From DATLGB01 sp035540675 (GTDB taxonomy: Bacteria > Actinomycetota > Thermoleophilia > Solirubrobacterales > Solirubrobacteraceae): a DNA stretch of 19,944 bases. Numbering within the stretch: position 1 is the first letter of the stretch; the number at the start of each line of letters is the position of its first letter. Shown here in pieces: positions 1 to 7,900 of this stretch. The DNA lies in contig DATLGB010000114.1 of assembly GCA_035540675.1 (NCBI GenBank), forward strand, positions 1 through 19,944, written 5' to 3'. The notes under the pieces are model-generated. The model ran no database searches. It was given only the letters and a program-made list of their open reading frames with translations, and was not told where the DNA came from. A program made the position numbers and the translations under genes.

Positions 1-136
1 CCAGCGTCGCGACGGTCGCGCGGTTGCCGATCGTGCGCTGGAGCATGAGCGCCCTCGGCACCTGCCCGGCCGCGGGCGCGGCGACGCGGCTCGCACCGCG
101 AGGGACCGGCCCGGCGCTGGGTGCCAGGGTGCGCAT
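1..136 (-). CDS. N-terminal part of a protein with a DUF4157/eCIS-cargo-like LQRTIGNRA motif (partial)
   Basis: Only the first 45 codons are in the window; the gene runs off the left edge. The ATG is at 136-134. The visible protein begins MRTLAPSAGPVPRG, continues as a flexible Ala/Pro/Gly/Arg-rich segment, then has ALMLQRTIGNRATVATL at residues 29-45. LQRxxGNxA followed by a hydrophobic end is a recurrent short motif near the N-terminus of DUF4157 proteins and of other proteins encoded with extracellular contractile injection systems (eCIS) in actinobacteria and cyanobacteria. There is no signal peptide, which suits a protein loaded into an injection particle instead of being Sec-exported. 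A well-placed promoter (156-184) shows the gene is a separate unit from the zinc-ribbon gene upstream. The effector or protease part, if any, lies outside the window, so the function is open. The motif is seen directly; the eCIS link is inference. Confidence 0.6.
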   Translation of the reverse strand, partial: MRTLAPSAGPVPRGASRVAAPAAGQVPRALMLQRTIGNRATVATL

Positions 137-155
137 TCGTAACTCGCCGCCGCGG

Positions 156-184
156 ACTCTAGGCGCGGAGCAACGGGCGGTCAA
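156..184 (-). promoter_or_regulatory. Sigma-70-type promoter for the partial gene at 1-136
   Basis: On the minus strand TTGACC (184-179) is followed after exactly 17 nt by TAGAGT (161-156). This is 5/6 and 4/6 to the housekeeping -35 and -10 consensus, with the ideal spacer. The predicted transcription start near 149 leaves about 13 nt before the ATG at 136. The -35 box overlaps the stop codon of the preceding gene. Confidence 0.55.
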
Positions 185-384
185 CGGCGCGAGGACGGGG
201 GCGCGGCGCCCGCCGACAGGTCGTACCCGCACGCCTCGCAGACGGACACGCCGTTGGCGACCCTCCGGCCGCAGCGCGGGCAGGGCCGCCCGGCGTACCT
301 CAGCGCGAACCAGAACCCGCCGCCGAGCAGCGCCAGCGGCAGGATCACGACGACCAGCAGGATGAGGAGCTCGGTCGCGCTCAT
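181..384 (-). CDS. Small membrane-anchored zinc-ribbon protein (67 aa)
   Basis: The product is 67 residues. Residues 5-30 form one transmembrane helix (MSATELLILLVVVILPLALL...), followed by a zinc ribbon with CPRCG at 35-39 and CEACG at 49-53. The four cysteines C35, C38, C49 and C52 would bind one zinc ion. The short Ser/Arg tail has no recognisable domain. The ATG at 384 is chosen because it starts directly before the membrane helix; longer versions upstream would be arginine-rich shadow sequence. Many bacteria have such one-helix plus zinc-ribbon proteins of unknown role, and I cannot assign a function. It is divergent from the DUF3592-like gene at 518, so the 133 bp between them must hold the promoters of both. 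Confidence 0.72.
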   Translation of the reverse strand: MSATELLILLVVVILPLALLGGGFWFALRYAGRPCPRCGRRVANGVSVCEACGYDLSAGAAPPSSRR

Positions 385-505
385 GGCAGCGAGCGCGAAA
401 CCTCCGCTGGGGCCGTTCGGACGCGGGGCCTCGCCCGGCGGTTCATGCCGTCGCTCTTCCCGGCGCCGGCCGGAAAGAACCCTGGCGCCGCCCGCCGGCG
501 CCGGA

Positions 506-520
506 TAAGGTCGGCGCGTG
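506..520 (+). promoter_or_regulatory. Candidate leaderless -10 element before the gene at 518
   Basis: TAAGGT (506-511) fits the actinobacterial TANNNT -10 pattern and lies 6 nt before the GTG at 518. Transcription would therefore start at or next to the start codon. The same bases (AAGG, 507-510) could instead act as a weak Shine-Dalgarno. Confidence 0.35.
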
Positions 521-976
521 GTCCTGCGCCTGGTGCTGGGCATCCTGACGTCGGTCTTCCTGCCGCTCGGAATCGTGTTCACGATCCTCGGCTTCACCGC
601 CGAGAACCCGGATCGCGGCGAGCCGCAGGACTTCCGGTACGCGGGGCTGGCGATCCTCGCGCTCGGGCTCGTGATCGCCGCGGCGTTCCTGGTCCTCCTG
701 CGCCAGGAGGCGGCGCGGCGCCGGCGCCGGCGTGCGGGGCTGCGGGCGACCGCCGAGATCGTCGAGGCGCGCATGAACCCGAGCGTGCGCACCAACGGCG
801 CCTACGCCACCCGGCTGACCGTCCGCTTCGCCGGCGCCGGGACGTCGGACGGAACCGTCACGACGTCGGTGTTCGTCGCGCCGTACAAGCAGCTCGAGCC
901 GGGGCAGCCGATCGAGATCCTCTACGACCCTCAGGACCCCGCGAACTTCGAGCCCGCCGCGTCGCTGCGCCGCTGA
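518..976 (+). CDS. DUF3592-like two-helix membrane protein
   Basis: The product has 152 residues. Two hydrophobic helices lie at about 2-25 and 42-61, followed by a run of arginines (about 66-73) that should stay in the cytoplasm. A soluble beta-rich domain follows (about 75-150): GLRATAEIVEARMNPSVRTN..., ...YATRLTVRFAGAG..., ending in ILYDPQDPANFEP. That ending, with its YDPxxP turn, resembles DUF3592 proteins, which are uncharacterised membrane proteins of many bacteria. The GTG start at 518 places the first helix immediately at the N-terminus. The gene converges on the gene at 984 with only 7 nt between the stops. The DUF3592 assignment is by pattern memory only; no enzymatic function can be proposed. 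Confidence 0.72.
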   Translation: MVLRLVLGILTSVFLPLGIVFTILGFTAENPDRGEPQDFRYAGLAILALGLVIAAAFLVLLRQEAARRRRRRAGLRATAEIVEARMNPSVRTNGAYATRLTVRFAGAGTSDGTVTTSVFVAPYKQLEPGQPIEILYDPQDPANFEPAASLRR

Positions 977-983
977 CCGGCGC

Positions 984-1550
984 CTAGGTCAGGCCGGCGA
1001 TCCCGGCCGGCTCCTTCGGGCGCCGGCGCGGCAGGAACACGAGCAGCAGCCCGACCACGACGCCGACCACGGCCACGAGCGCGGCGCCGGCGAACGCGCG
1101 GACCACGCGGGCGCCGATCGGCCGGCCGAGCACGACCGCCTCCCGGGGGTGCAGCCCTCCGCCCGCCGTGCGCAGGACGTAGCTGCCGGCGCGCGGTACG
1201 CGGGCCGTGTGGATCGCGATCCCGCTGCGCCCGTCGGTGCCGTCCACCGTGAAGCTGCCGGAGTAGCCGGCCAGCGGCAGGGGCCGCCCGCCCGGCGCCG
1301 CGAGCTCCACCCGGACGGCCGGCACCTGGAGGTCGGCCGCGGCGCCGGAGGCCGCCGGCGCCTCGTAGAAGACGACGTGCTTGCCGGCGTCGAGCGTCAT
1401 CGTGCGCGCGCCGGGCAGCGGCGTCCGGGTCGACCCGATCCGGACCTCCATCCCGGCCAGCCCGGCCACCAGCCAGGCAACGGCGCCGCCGATCGCCGCC
1501 AGGATCACGATGCCCCCCACCACGCGCCGCACGCGGCGATGCTCGCACAC
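984..1550 (-). CDS. Membrane protein with N- and C-terminal helices and a central beta-rich domain (unknown)
   Basis: The product has 188 residues. There is a helix at about 12-32 (VGGIVILAAIGGAVAWLVAG), a soluble region of about 115 residues rich in beta-strand-like stretches (AVRVELAAP..., YSGSFTVDGTD..., AGSYVLRTAGGG) and a second helix at about 150-173 followed by the basic tail RRRPKEPAG. This topology would place the central domain outside the cell. Its alternating pattern and the GSYVLRT stretch suggest a small beta-sandwich, but I do not recognise the family. The start is uncertain: GTG codons at 1550 and 1532 are both possible, and the second would begin MRRVVGGIVIL. It is divergent from the membrane protein gene at 1622. 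Confidence 0.65.
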   Translation of the reverse strand: MCEHRRVRRVVGGIVILAAIGGAVAWLVAGLAGMEVRIGSTRTPLPGARTMTLDAGKHVVFYEAPAASGAAADLQVPAVRVELAAPGGRPLPLAGYSGSFTVDGTDGRSGIAIHTARVPRAGSYVLRTAGGGLHPREAVVLGRPIGARVVRAFAGAALVAVVGVVVGLLLVFLPRRRPKEPAGIAGLT

Positions 1551-1621
1551 GCACCCGACGCGCGGACGCCGGCGGCGACCCGCTGATGCTGCACCGCTGC
1601 GCGAGCGGGTATGCGCCAGCC

Positions 1622-2056
1622 GTGGAGGACCTCGTCGAGAGCCTCACGCGCGGCAACGTCGCCGAGGTCAAGGTGCTGCTGGCGTCGGTGGCCGCGGCGC
1701 TCGCCGTCTACCAGCTGCTGCTGATCGCCGTGGGCTACGGCAAGCTGCGGCTGCCGTTCCTGGCGACGCGGCCGGCGTCGCGCACGCACCGCGCGGTCGG
1801 CGACACGATCGTGGTGCTGGTCGCCATCGTCGGCGCGATGTGCCTCGCGGTCCACGGCTTCGACGACGGCGGCGGCCACGGCATCGCGGGCGTCCTGCTC
1901 GCGCTCGTGCTGGGCGCGAAGATCGCAGTCGTGCGGCGGGACTTCGGCCTCGGCCGCTTCCTGCCGGTGTTCGGGCTGAGCGTGTTCGTGCTGCTGGCGG
2001 CGGCGTGGGCGCTGTCCGCCGGCGACTTCCTCGCCGGCGGCGGGATCGACGAGTGA
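1622..2056 (+). CDS. Four-helix membrane protein, DUF6529-like
   Basis: The product has 144 residues from the GTG at 1622 and begins with the acidic MEDLVESLTRGNVAEVK. Four hydrophobic segments follow at about 18-38, 56-76, 82-100 and 109-128, so it is an integral membrane protein. Between helices 1 and 2 is a conserved-looking loop GYGKLRLPFLATRPASRTHR; histidines in RTHRAVGD and AVHGFDD could in principle bind a metal or haem, as in small cytochrome-like membrane proteins, but this is not shown. The sequence resembles actinobacterial DUF6529 proteins (recall, not a search). An ATG at 1586 would add 12 residues. I prefer 1622 because the family-like sequence begins there and a TATGCG box lies 6 nt upstream. 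The stop overlaps the next start by 4 nt (GTGA), indicating coupled translation. Confidence 0.7.
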   Translation: MEDLVESLTRGNVAEVKVLLASVAAALAVYQLLLIAVGYGKLRLPFLATRPASRTHRAVGDTIVVLVAIVGAMCLAVHGFDDGGGHGIAGVLLALVLGAKIAVVRRDFGLGRFLPVFGLSVFVLLAAAWALSAGDFLAGGGIDE

Positions 2057-2253
2057 GCGCGCAGAGCCGGCAGATGCTCGGATCGCTGCTCGCCGCGGTG
2101 GTGATCGTGGCGATCGTGATCGCCGTCGTCACCGCGAAGTTCGGGCCGACCAGCGCGGCGGAGCGCGAGGCGGCGGAGGAGCGCAGCGAGCAGCGGCTCG
2201 AGGAGGCCGAGGAGCGGCGGGAGGCGGCGGAGGAGCGTCGCGAGGAGCGCTAG
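2053..2253 (+). CDS. 66-residue protein: one transmembrane helix plus charged coiled-coil tail
   Basis: The GTG at 2053 overlaps the stop of the four-helix membrane protein (GTGA), so the two are translationally coupled. Residues 9-28 are a single helix (LGSLLAAVVIVAIVIAVVTA). From about residue 36 the protein is almost only A, E and R in a repeating AEERxE-type pattern up to the C-terminus, which predicts a long charged helix or coiled coil. A single-helix protein with a charged cytoplasmic tail, coupled to a polytopic membrane protein, suggests a small accessory subunit or scaffold for that protein; this is inference. Codon pattern and coupling support that it is real despite its size. Confidence 0.65.
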   Translation: MSAQSRQMLGSLLAAVVIVAIVIAVVTAKFGPTSAAEREAAEERSEQRLEEAEERREAAEERREER

Positions 2254-2264
2254 CGTTCCGCCGG

Positions 2265-3314
2265 ATGCGCCGGTTCGCCGCTCCCCTCGCCGCCCTCGCC
2301 TCGCTCGCCGTCGCCGCGCCCGCCGACGCCGCCCGCGTCACCTACGGCAGCGACCTCGCGGCGCCCGCCACGATCGAGCACGCGACGCCCAACGACTCCG
2401 TCTTCTTCAACGACGCGCTGGCCGCCGGCGACGGGGTGCGGGTCGGCGTCACCGGCCAGGTCATCGAGGTGCGGGTCAAGGGGCGGATCGTGCCGAGCGA
2501 GCAGACGCTGCGCGGCGGCGCCGGCCCGTTCGACGTCGTCCACTTCCAGGTCCTGCGGCCCCAGCCGGACGGCAGCTGGCTCGTGCCGCAGTACGGCACG
2601 AGCACCGACTACCGGATGCCGTGGGCCGGCGACGACGACCAGATCACGACCTTCCGCACGACCCACCAGTACGACGCGCTGTGCGTGCAGCCCGGCGACC
2701 GCGTCGACTTGGCCACCATGGGCGGTTACGACCCGAACGCCGGCTACCCCGACGGCACCCCGTTCCGCGTGTTCGGGCGCGTGCCGGGCTCGAGCGTGCT
2801 GCAGTACGCCGCGCAGGGCACGGAGGGCGTCAACAACGGCACCACCTTCCGGCCGCAGACCCGCCACGCCGACCAGGAGCTGCTGATGCGCTTCGTGGTC
2901 GGGACGGGCGACGACGCGCGGCCGAGCTGCCGCGGCGCCGGGGACTCCACCGCCACCGGCGACGGCGGGACGACGACCACCCAGCCACGCCTTCCGGCGG
3001 TCACGATCCCGCGCCAGCGCGCGCGCCTGCCCAAGAGCTGGATCCTCAGCATCGCCGCCTACTGCCACCGCAGGGCCGACCCGTGCGTGGGCAGGCTGAC
3101 CGCCCGCGCCAAGGGCCGCTTCATCGGCGCCGCGCGCTACAGCATCCGCCCGCGCGACACCGAGGGCGTGCGCTTCCGCTTCAACCGGGGCGGCAGGCGG
3201 CTGTTCCGCCGCAGCGGCAACCGGCTGCGCGTGACGGTCACCGTCGTCACCAAGCCGGGCGGCGAGGCCGACACCGACCGGCGCACGCTCGTCATCACGA
3301 AGCGCACGCCCTGA
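2265..3314 (+). CDS. Secreted protein of unknown function with basic C-terminal domain
   Basis: The product has 349 residues. MRRFAAPLAALASLAVAAPADA is a clear signal peptide with cleavage expected after ADA (residue 22). The middle part (about 25-225) is rich in beta-strand-like stretches, aromatic residues and Asp/Gly turns (VFFNDALAAGDGVRVGVTGQ, YDALCVQPGDRVDLATMGGY) and looks like an extracellular beta-sandwich. A Thr/Gly-rich linker (about 226-242) leads to a basic C-terminal module starting near SWILSIAAYCHRRADPCVGR, with two cysteines that could form a disulphide, and IGAARYSIRPRDTEGVRFRF. I associate such modules with secreted solirubrobacterial proteins, but know of no function. It lies 11 nt after the preceding gene and is the first of four consecutive genes for exported proteins. 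Confidence 0.75.
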   Translation: MRRFAAPLAALASLAVAAPADAARVTYGSDLAAPATIEHATPNDSVFFNDALAAGDGVRVGVTGQVIEVRVKGRIVPSEQTLRGGAGPFDVVHFQVLRPQPDGSWLVPQYGTSTDYRMPWAGDDDQITTFRTTHQYDALCVQPGDRVDLATMGGYDPNAGYPDGTPFRVFGRVPGSSVLQYAAQGTEGVNNGTTFRPQTRHADQELLMRFVVGTGDDARPSCRGAGDSTATGDGGTTTTQPRLPAVTIPRQRARLPKSWILSIAAYCHRRADPCVGRLTARAKGRFIGAARYSIRPRDTEGVRFRFNRGGRRLFRRSGNRLRVTVTVVTKPGGEADTDRRTLVITKRTP

Positions 3315-3317
3315 TCG

Positions 3318-3335
3318 GCCGGCCGTCAGGCCGGC
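3318..3335 (+). terminator. Hairpin just after the secreted-protein gene
   Basis: GCCGGCC (3318-3324) and GGCCGGC (3329-3335) form a perfect 7-bp G+C stem with a GTCA loop, 3 nt after the stop codon at 3312-3314. No T-tract follows, as is common for high-GC actinobacterial terminators. It may be only a partial terminator, since the next gene starts 24 nt later in the same direction. Confidence 0.4.
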
Positions 3336-3358
3336 GCGGCGGCACCCGTTGTCTGGGG

Positions 3359-4801
3359 GTGACCGCCTCCACCCGCCGCTGGACCGCCCTCGGCGCCCTC
3401 TGCCTGGCCGCCCTGGCCGTCGCCCCCGCCCGCGCCGACGTCAGCGGCCCCGAGATCGTCGGCTTCCTGAACGCCCAGCGCGCCGCCCACGGCATCCCCG
3501 CCGGCATCGCGGAGGACCCCGTGCTGAGCGACGGCTGCGCCAAGCACAACCGCTACGGCGCCGTGAACGGGATCCTCGAGCACGGCGAGGATCCCTCCCT
3601 GCCCGCCTACACGCCCGAGGGAGACCAGGCGGGGCGGACGTCCGTGCTCTACGCGGGCGGCGGCCCGTGGGGCGCGGAGCGCAACCCGTTCGAGACGGCG
3701 CCGATCCACCTGCACCAGCTGCTGGCGCCGCGCATCGACCGCATGGGCGCCGCCGAGAACGAGGGCTACGGGTGCGCGACGACGCTGGCCTCGCGCAACC
3801 GCCCGGCGCCTGCCGCCGACGTCACGTACACCTACCCCGGCGACGGCGCGCGCGGCTGGCCGGCCGACCAGACGGCGCGCGAGCTGCCGTACACGCCGGG
3901 CGAGCTGCTGGGGATCCCGGAGGGCACGCGCACCGGGCCGTACCTCTACGCGATGTTCGACGGCCCCGACCTGACCGTCTCCGACACCGCGCGGGCCGCG
4001 GCGGCGACCCTGACCGGCCCGGACGGCCCCGTCGAGCTGGCGGTGGCCGACAACCACACGCCCGGGCTCGAGGGCTTCCTGCCGCCCGGGCTCGAGCTGA
4101 TCCCGCGCTCGCCGCTGCGCGCGAACGCGACCTACACCGCGACGCTCCGCGCCGACGTGACGACGGAGGGCGGCAGCGGCCCGCAGCGCGCGTTCGAGCA
4201 CCGCTGGACGTTCATCACCGGCCAGTTCGAGAACGCCGTCCGCATCACCGGCTACGTGCTGTGGCCCGGGAACATCACCGTCCGCGCGCAGATTCGCGCG
4301 CCCGGCGCCGTCGTCACGCTCACCGGGCCGGGCACGAGTGCCTCGGCGCCCCTGTCCGCCGACGGCACCGCGACGATCGGCGTCGATCGCGGCGGGACCT
4401 GGAACGCCTGCGTGCGCTCCGGCGGCGCCGGGTCGGACCACCGAGCGGCGGAGGCCTGCCAGACGGTCACGATCCCCGCGCCCATCGCGTCGAACCCGGC
4501 CGTGGTCGCCGGGGACTCGCCGTTCACCGTCGACGTGCCGCGGCGCGTCCGGGCCGGCCGCCGGATCCGCCTGACCGTGAGCGCCCGCGAGCGCTTCGAG
4601 CTGGCGTTCCGCCTGCTGGCGCCGAACGGCCGGACGCTGACGCGCTACCCGCGCACCGCGCTCGCCGGCGGCCGCGCGTGGACGTTCACCCTGCGCGTGC
4701 CCGCCCGCCACGCGCGCCGGGGCCGCAGCGTGCGGCTGCGGATGACGATCGTCACCGGCGGCACGCGCCACGCGGTGCGCCGCACGATCCGCTTCAGGTG
4801 A
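3359..4801 (+). CDS. Secreted CAP (SCP/PR1)-like domain protein with C-terminal beta domains
   Basis: The product has 480 residues from the GTG at 3359. Residues 1-26 are a signal peptide (...LCLAALAVAPARA). Residues about 30-145 resemble a CAP/SCP-PR1 domain: IVGFLNAQRAAHGIP, then CAKHNRYGAVNG and ILEHGEDP, then HLHQLLAPRIDRMGAAENEG and YGCATTL. CAP proteins are extracellular and in bacteria mostly of unknown activity. The middle (about 210-300) looks like an Ig-like domain (AATLTGPDGPVELAV..., NATYTATLRADVTTEGG) and the C-terminal 90 residues are a basic beta-rich module of the VPRRVRAGRRIRLTVSA type. The CAP match is by spacing and the shared Asn/His pattern, not by a search. The start is set by the only GTG placed directly before the signal peptide. 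It is followed by the large protease gene on the same strand. Confidence 0.72.
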   Translation: MTASTRRWTALGALCLAALAVAPARADVSGPEIVGFLNAQRAAHGIPAGIAEDPVLSDGCAKHNRYGAVNGILEHGEDPSLPAYTPEGDQAGRTSVLYAGGGPWGAERNPFETAPIHLHQLLAPRIDRMGAAENEGYGCATTLASRNRPAPAADVTYTYPGDGARGWPADQTARELPYTPGELLGIPEGTRTGPYLYAMFDGPDLTVSDTARAAAATLTGPDGPVELAVADNHTPGLEGFLPPGLELIPRSPLRANATYTATLRADVTTEGGSGPQRAFEHRWTFITGQFENAVRITGYVLWPGNITVRAQIRAPGAVVTLTGPGTSASAPLSADGTATIGVDRGGTWNACVRSGGAGSDHRAAEACQTVTIPAPIASNPAVVAGDSPFTVDVPRRVRAGRRIRLTVSARERFELAFRLLAPNGRTLTRYPRTALAGGRAWTFTLRVPARHARRGRSVRLRMTIVTGGTRHAVRRTIRFR

Positions 4802-4844
4802 GGCTGGCCGGCACCGGCCTTCTCGCGCGAGGTCTCCCAATCGA

Positions 4845-4856
4845 CAGGTGAACCTG
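4845..4856. promoter_or_regulatory. Palindrome in the AT-richer leader upstream of the protease gene
   Basis: CAGGT-GA-ACCTG is an inverted repeat with 5-bp arms and a 2-nt centre. It lies in the least GC-rich short stretch of the window (about 4831-4887), 62 nt before the protease ATG. The position suits a regulator-binding site, but the arms are short and no matching copy was seen elsewhere. Confidence 0.3.
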
Positions 4857-4917
4857 CCAGTATTGGTCATGGTTGTTGTCCTATGGCGTGCGGTGGGGGC
4901 CGTCGCCGGGACAGTTC

Positions 4918-7900
4918 ATGCGACATCGGGGGCGGGAACTCGTGCGGGTACTTCGTCGGTCGGCTGCGGCCGCGACTCTGCTGGTGGTCATCTCTGCGAT
5001 CGCGGGGAGCGCGACGTCGTCGGCGCTGTCGCCGTTGCCGAGCGGGCCTCCGGGCTGGATCGGGACGGCTCCCGATCCCGCGCACGTGCTGAACGCGATC
5101 GACGCGAACCGGGCGAAGCTGCCGCCGGAGTTCGACCAGCGCCTGCAGTACGTCCTCGCCGACGGGACGCTGCGCGTGATGGTCACCACCACGTCCCGCA
5201 GCGAGTCGGTGCGCGAGTTCGTGGCCGCCACGACCACCAGCGCGCTGTGGTACCCCGGCATGGACGCCGTGCTCGCGACGGTCACGCCGACCCAGCTCGC
5301 GAAGCTCCTCGCGTCGCCGCAGATCGCGTTCGTCGGGCCTGACTACCCGGTCCGGCACAGCCTCTCGACGTCGACCGGCGACGTGCGCGCCCGCCAGAAG
5401 GCCGACGTCCCGTCGGTCCTGCCCGGCGGCACGCAGAAGGGGACGGTGTCGCTCGCGTCGCCGTCGCTGACCTGGACCGGCAGCGCGCCCGGCAACCTGA
5501 CCAACATCGCCAACCAGCTCGCCGGAAGCGCCGGTGTGCGGCCGGTCTGCGCGGCTCCGACCTGCGACACGTTCAACCTGCACGTCACCGACCAGGGCGA
5601 TCTGCGGATCGCCGTCACCGCCGCCCGCGGCAGCTTCACCGCCGTCGAGGTCGTGAAGCCGGACGGCACCACGGCGATCTCCTACGGCGACGCGGTCCCG
5701 ACCACGGCGATCGTCGTCGACAAGGCGGAGCCCGGCGCATACGTCGTCCGCACGTGGCTCAACGCCATCGGCGACCGCGCCGACTACACCGGCGCGGTGA
5801 CGCTGCGCGGCCGCACCGCTTCGCGGCCGGAGGGGCTGTGGGCGTTCGACGCGAAGGCCGGCGCGTACGGCGCGCTGGCGTCGGTCGACCCGTATCTGGA
5901 CGCCGGCGGGGCCACCGGGAAGGGCGTGACGGTGGCGGTCGTCGACAGCGGCGTCGACCGCACGCACGCCGACTTCAGCGGCTGGAACTGCACCCCGCAG
6001 CCCTACACGCAGTGCGAGAGCCGCATCAAGGAGTCCCTGACGATCTCGCAGGTCGTCCGCGGGGCGCCGGAGCTCGGCGGCCAGCTGCCGACCAGCGAGT
6101 ACGCCAGCGGCCACGGCACCCACGTCGCGGGCACGATCGCCGGCAACGGCCGGATGGCTCGCGAGGCCGGCGGCCGCGACGCGGCCACCGGAGCCGTCGT
6201 CGGCGATGCCGGGGTCCCGATCGGCGTGGCGCCGCAGGCGTCGCTGGTGTCCATCAAGAACGGCGACACGGCCTCCGCCGGCCTGTCCTCCTACGGCCTG
6301 GCCTGGCTCGCCGACAACGCCAAGCGCCTCGGCGTGCGCGCCGTCAACAACTCGTGGGGCTGCCTGACCGGCTGCGCCTACGCACCCAACTCGGCCGACT
6401 CGCTGGTGCACAAGCGGCTCTACCAGGAGGGCGTGCTGGTGGTCTTCGCCGCCGGCAACGGCGGCGCCGGCTCCACCGACGGCGCCGCGTTCTCCGGCAA
6501 CTCGCAGAGCCCGTACGTGCTCAGCGTGGCCAACTACGAGACCGCGACGCACCGGATCGCGTCGAGCTCGAGCCGCGGCCACACGCAGGCGGCCTCGCCC
6601 GACCCGGCGACGTGGGATCCGGCGACCGAGGACGACGCGACGAAGACCCCGGGCCGCTCGTATCGCCGGCCGGACATCGCCGCGCCGGGCACCGACATCT
6701 GGGCGGCCCGCACGCTCACCGGCGGCTACGCCGCGGGCGCTCCGCGCGTGGACAGCGGCGACGTCACGGACGCCGCGGCCGAGGGCACGGGCGGCTACGT
6801 GAAGATGACGGGCACGAGCATGGCCGCGCCGCATGTGGCCGGCGCCGCCGCGCTGCTGTTCTCCGCCTGCCCGCAGGCCCGCGTCCTCGACGTCATGCGC
6901 GCGCTGATGGCGAGCGCCGACCCCAACAAGCTGTCGGCCACCAATGGGAGCCGCCTCGCGCTGCCCTACGAGGAGGGCTACGGCGCGATGGACGTGCGGG
7001 CGGCGCTGAACTGGCTGCGCGCGAACGTCGCCGCCTGCTCGGTCAACACGCCGCCGACGGCCGTGATCGCGGCGCCGGACTCCGCCTTCGAGGGGCAGTC
7101 GGTGACCTTCGACGGTTCCGGTTCGTCCGACGCCGACGGGCCGATCGCCGCGTACGCGTGGGACTTCGGCGACGGCCGCACGGCCGAGGGCGCCGTCGTG
7201 CAGCACGCCTACGCGGAGCCCGGCACCTACACCGTGACCCTCACCGTCCGCGACGGCGACGGCACCACCGCCACCACCACCCGCGCGATCGCGGTGACGG
7301 CCGCGCCCGACCCGGATCCGGCCACGCCGACGATCAAGAGCGGCGAGCCGGTCGCCGACAGCTCCCAGGCCCGCAGCGACTGGCGCTTCTACAAGCTGCG
7401 CGTGCCCGCCGGCAAGGCCGGGCTGGAAGTCGTGCTGGACGGCGCCGACTGCGACAAGAAGCGCTGCAAGCCCGACCTCGACCTGTACCTGCGGCCCGCC
7501 GAGCGCCCGACGCTGACCGCCTTCGCCTGCAAGTCGGCCCAGCCGAGTGCGGACGAGTCGTGCACGGTGGCCGCGCCGGCCGCCGGCTACTGGTACGTCG
7601 GCGTGCACACCGCGTTCGGCAAGGATGGTTCGCCGTACACGCTGACGGCGACGGTGAAGGACGCCACCGTGGAGCCGGAGCCGAACACGCCGCCGACCGC
7701 GTCGTTCAGCGCCACGTGCCTGAACCTCGACTGCACGTTCGCCGACGCCTCCACGGACGCCGACGGGTCGGTCGTGGCTCGCGCGTGGGAGTTCGGCGAC
7801 GGCGCGACCTCGTCCGAAGCCGGTCCCACCCATCGGTTCGCGGCACCCGGCACCTACCAGGTCCGGCTGACCGTGACCGACGACGACGGTGCGACGGCCA

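Noticed and set aside
4806..4819. Terminator hairpin (GGCCG/CGGCC) after the CAP-like gene
   Set aside because: The stem is only 5 bp with no T-tract, which is expected by chance at this base composition.
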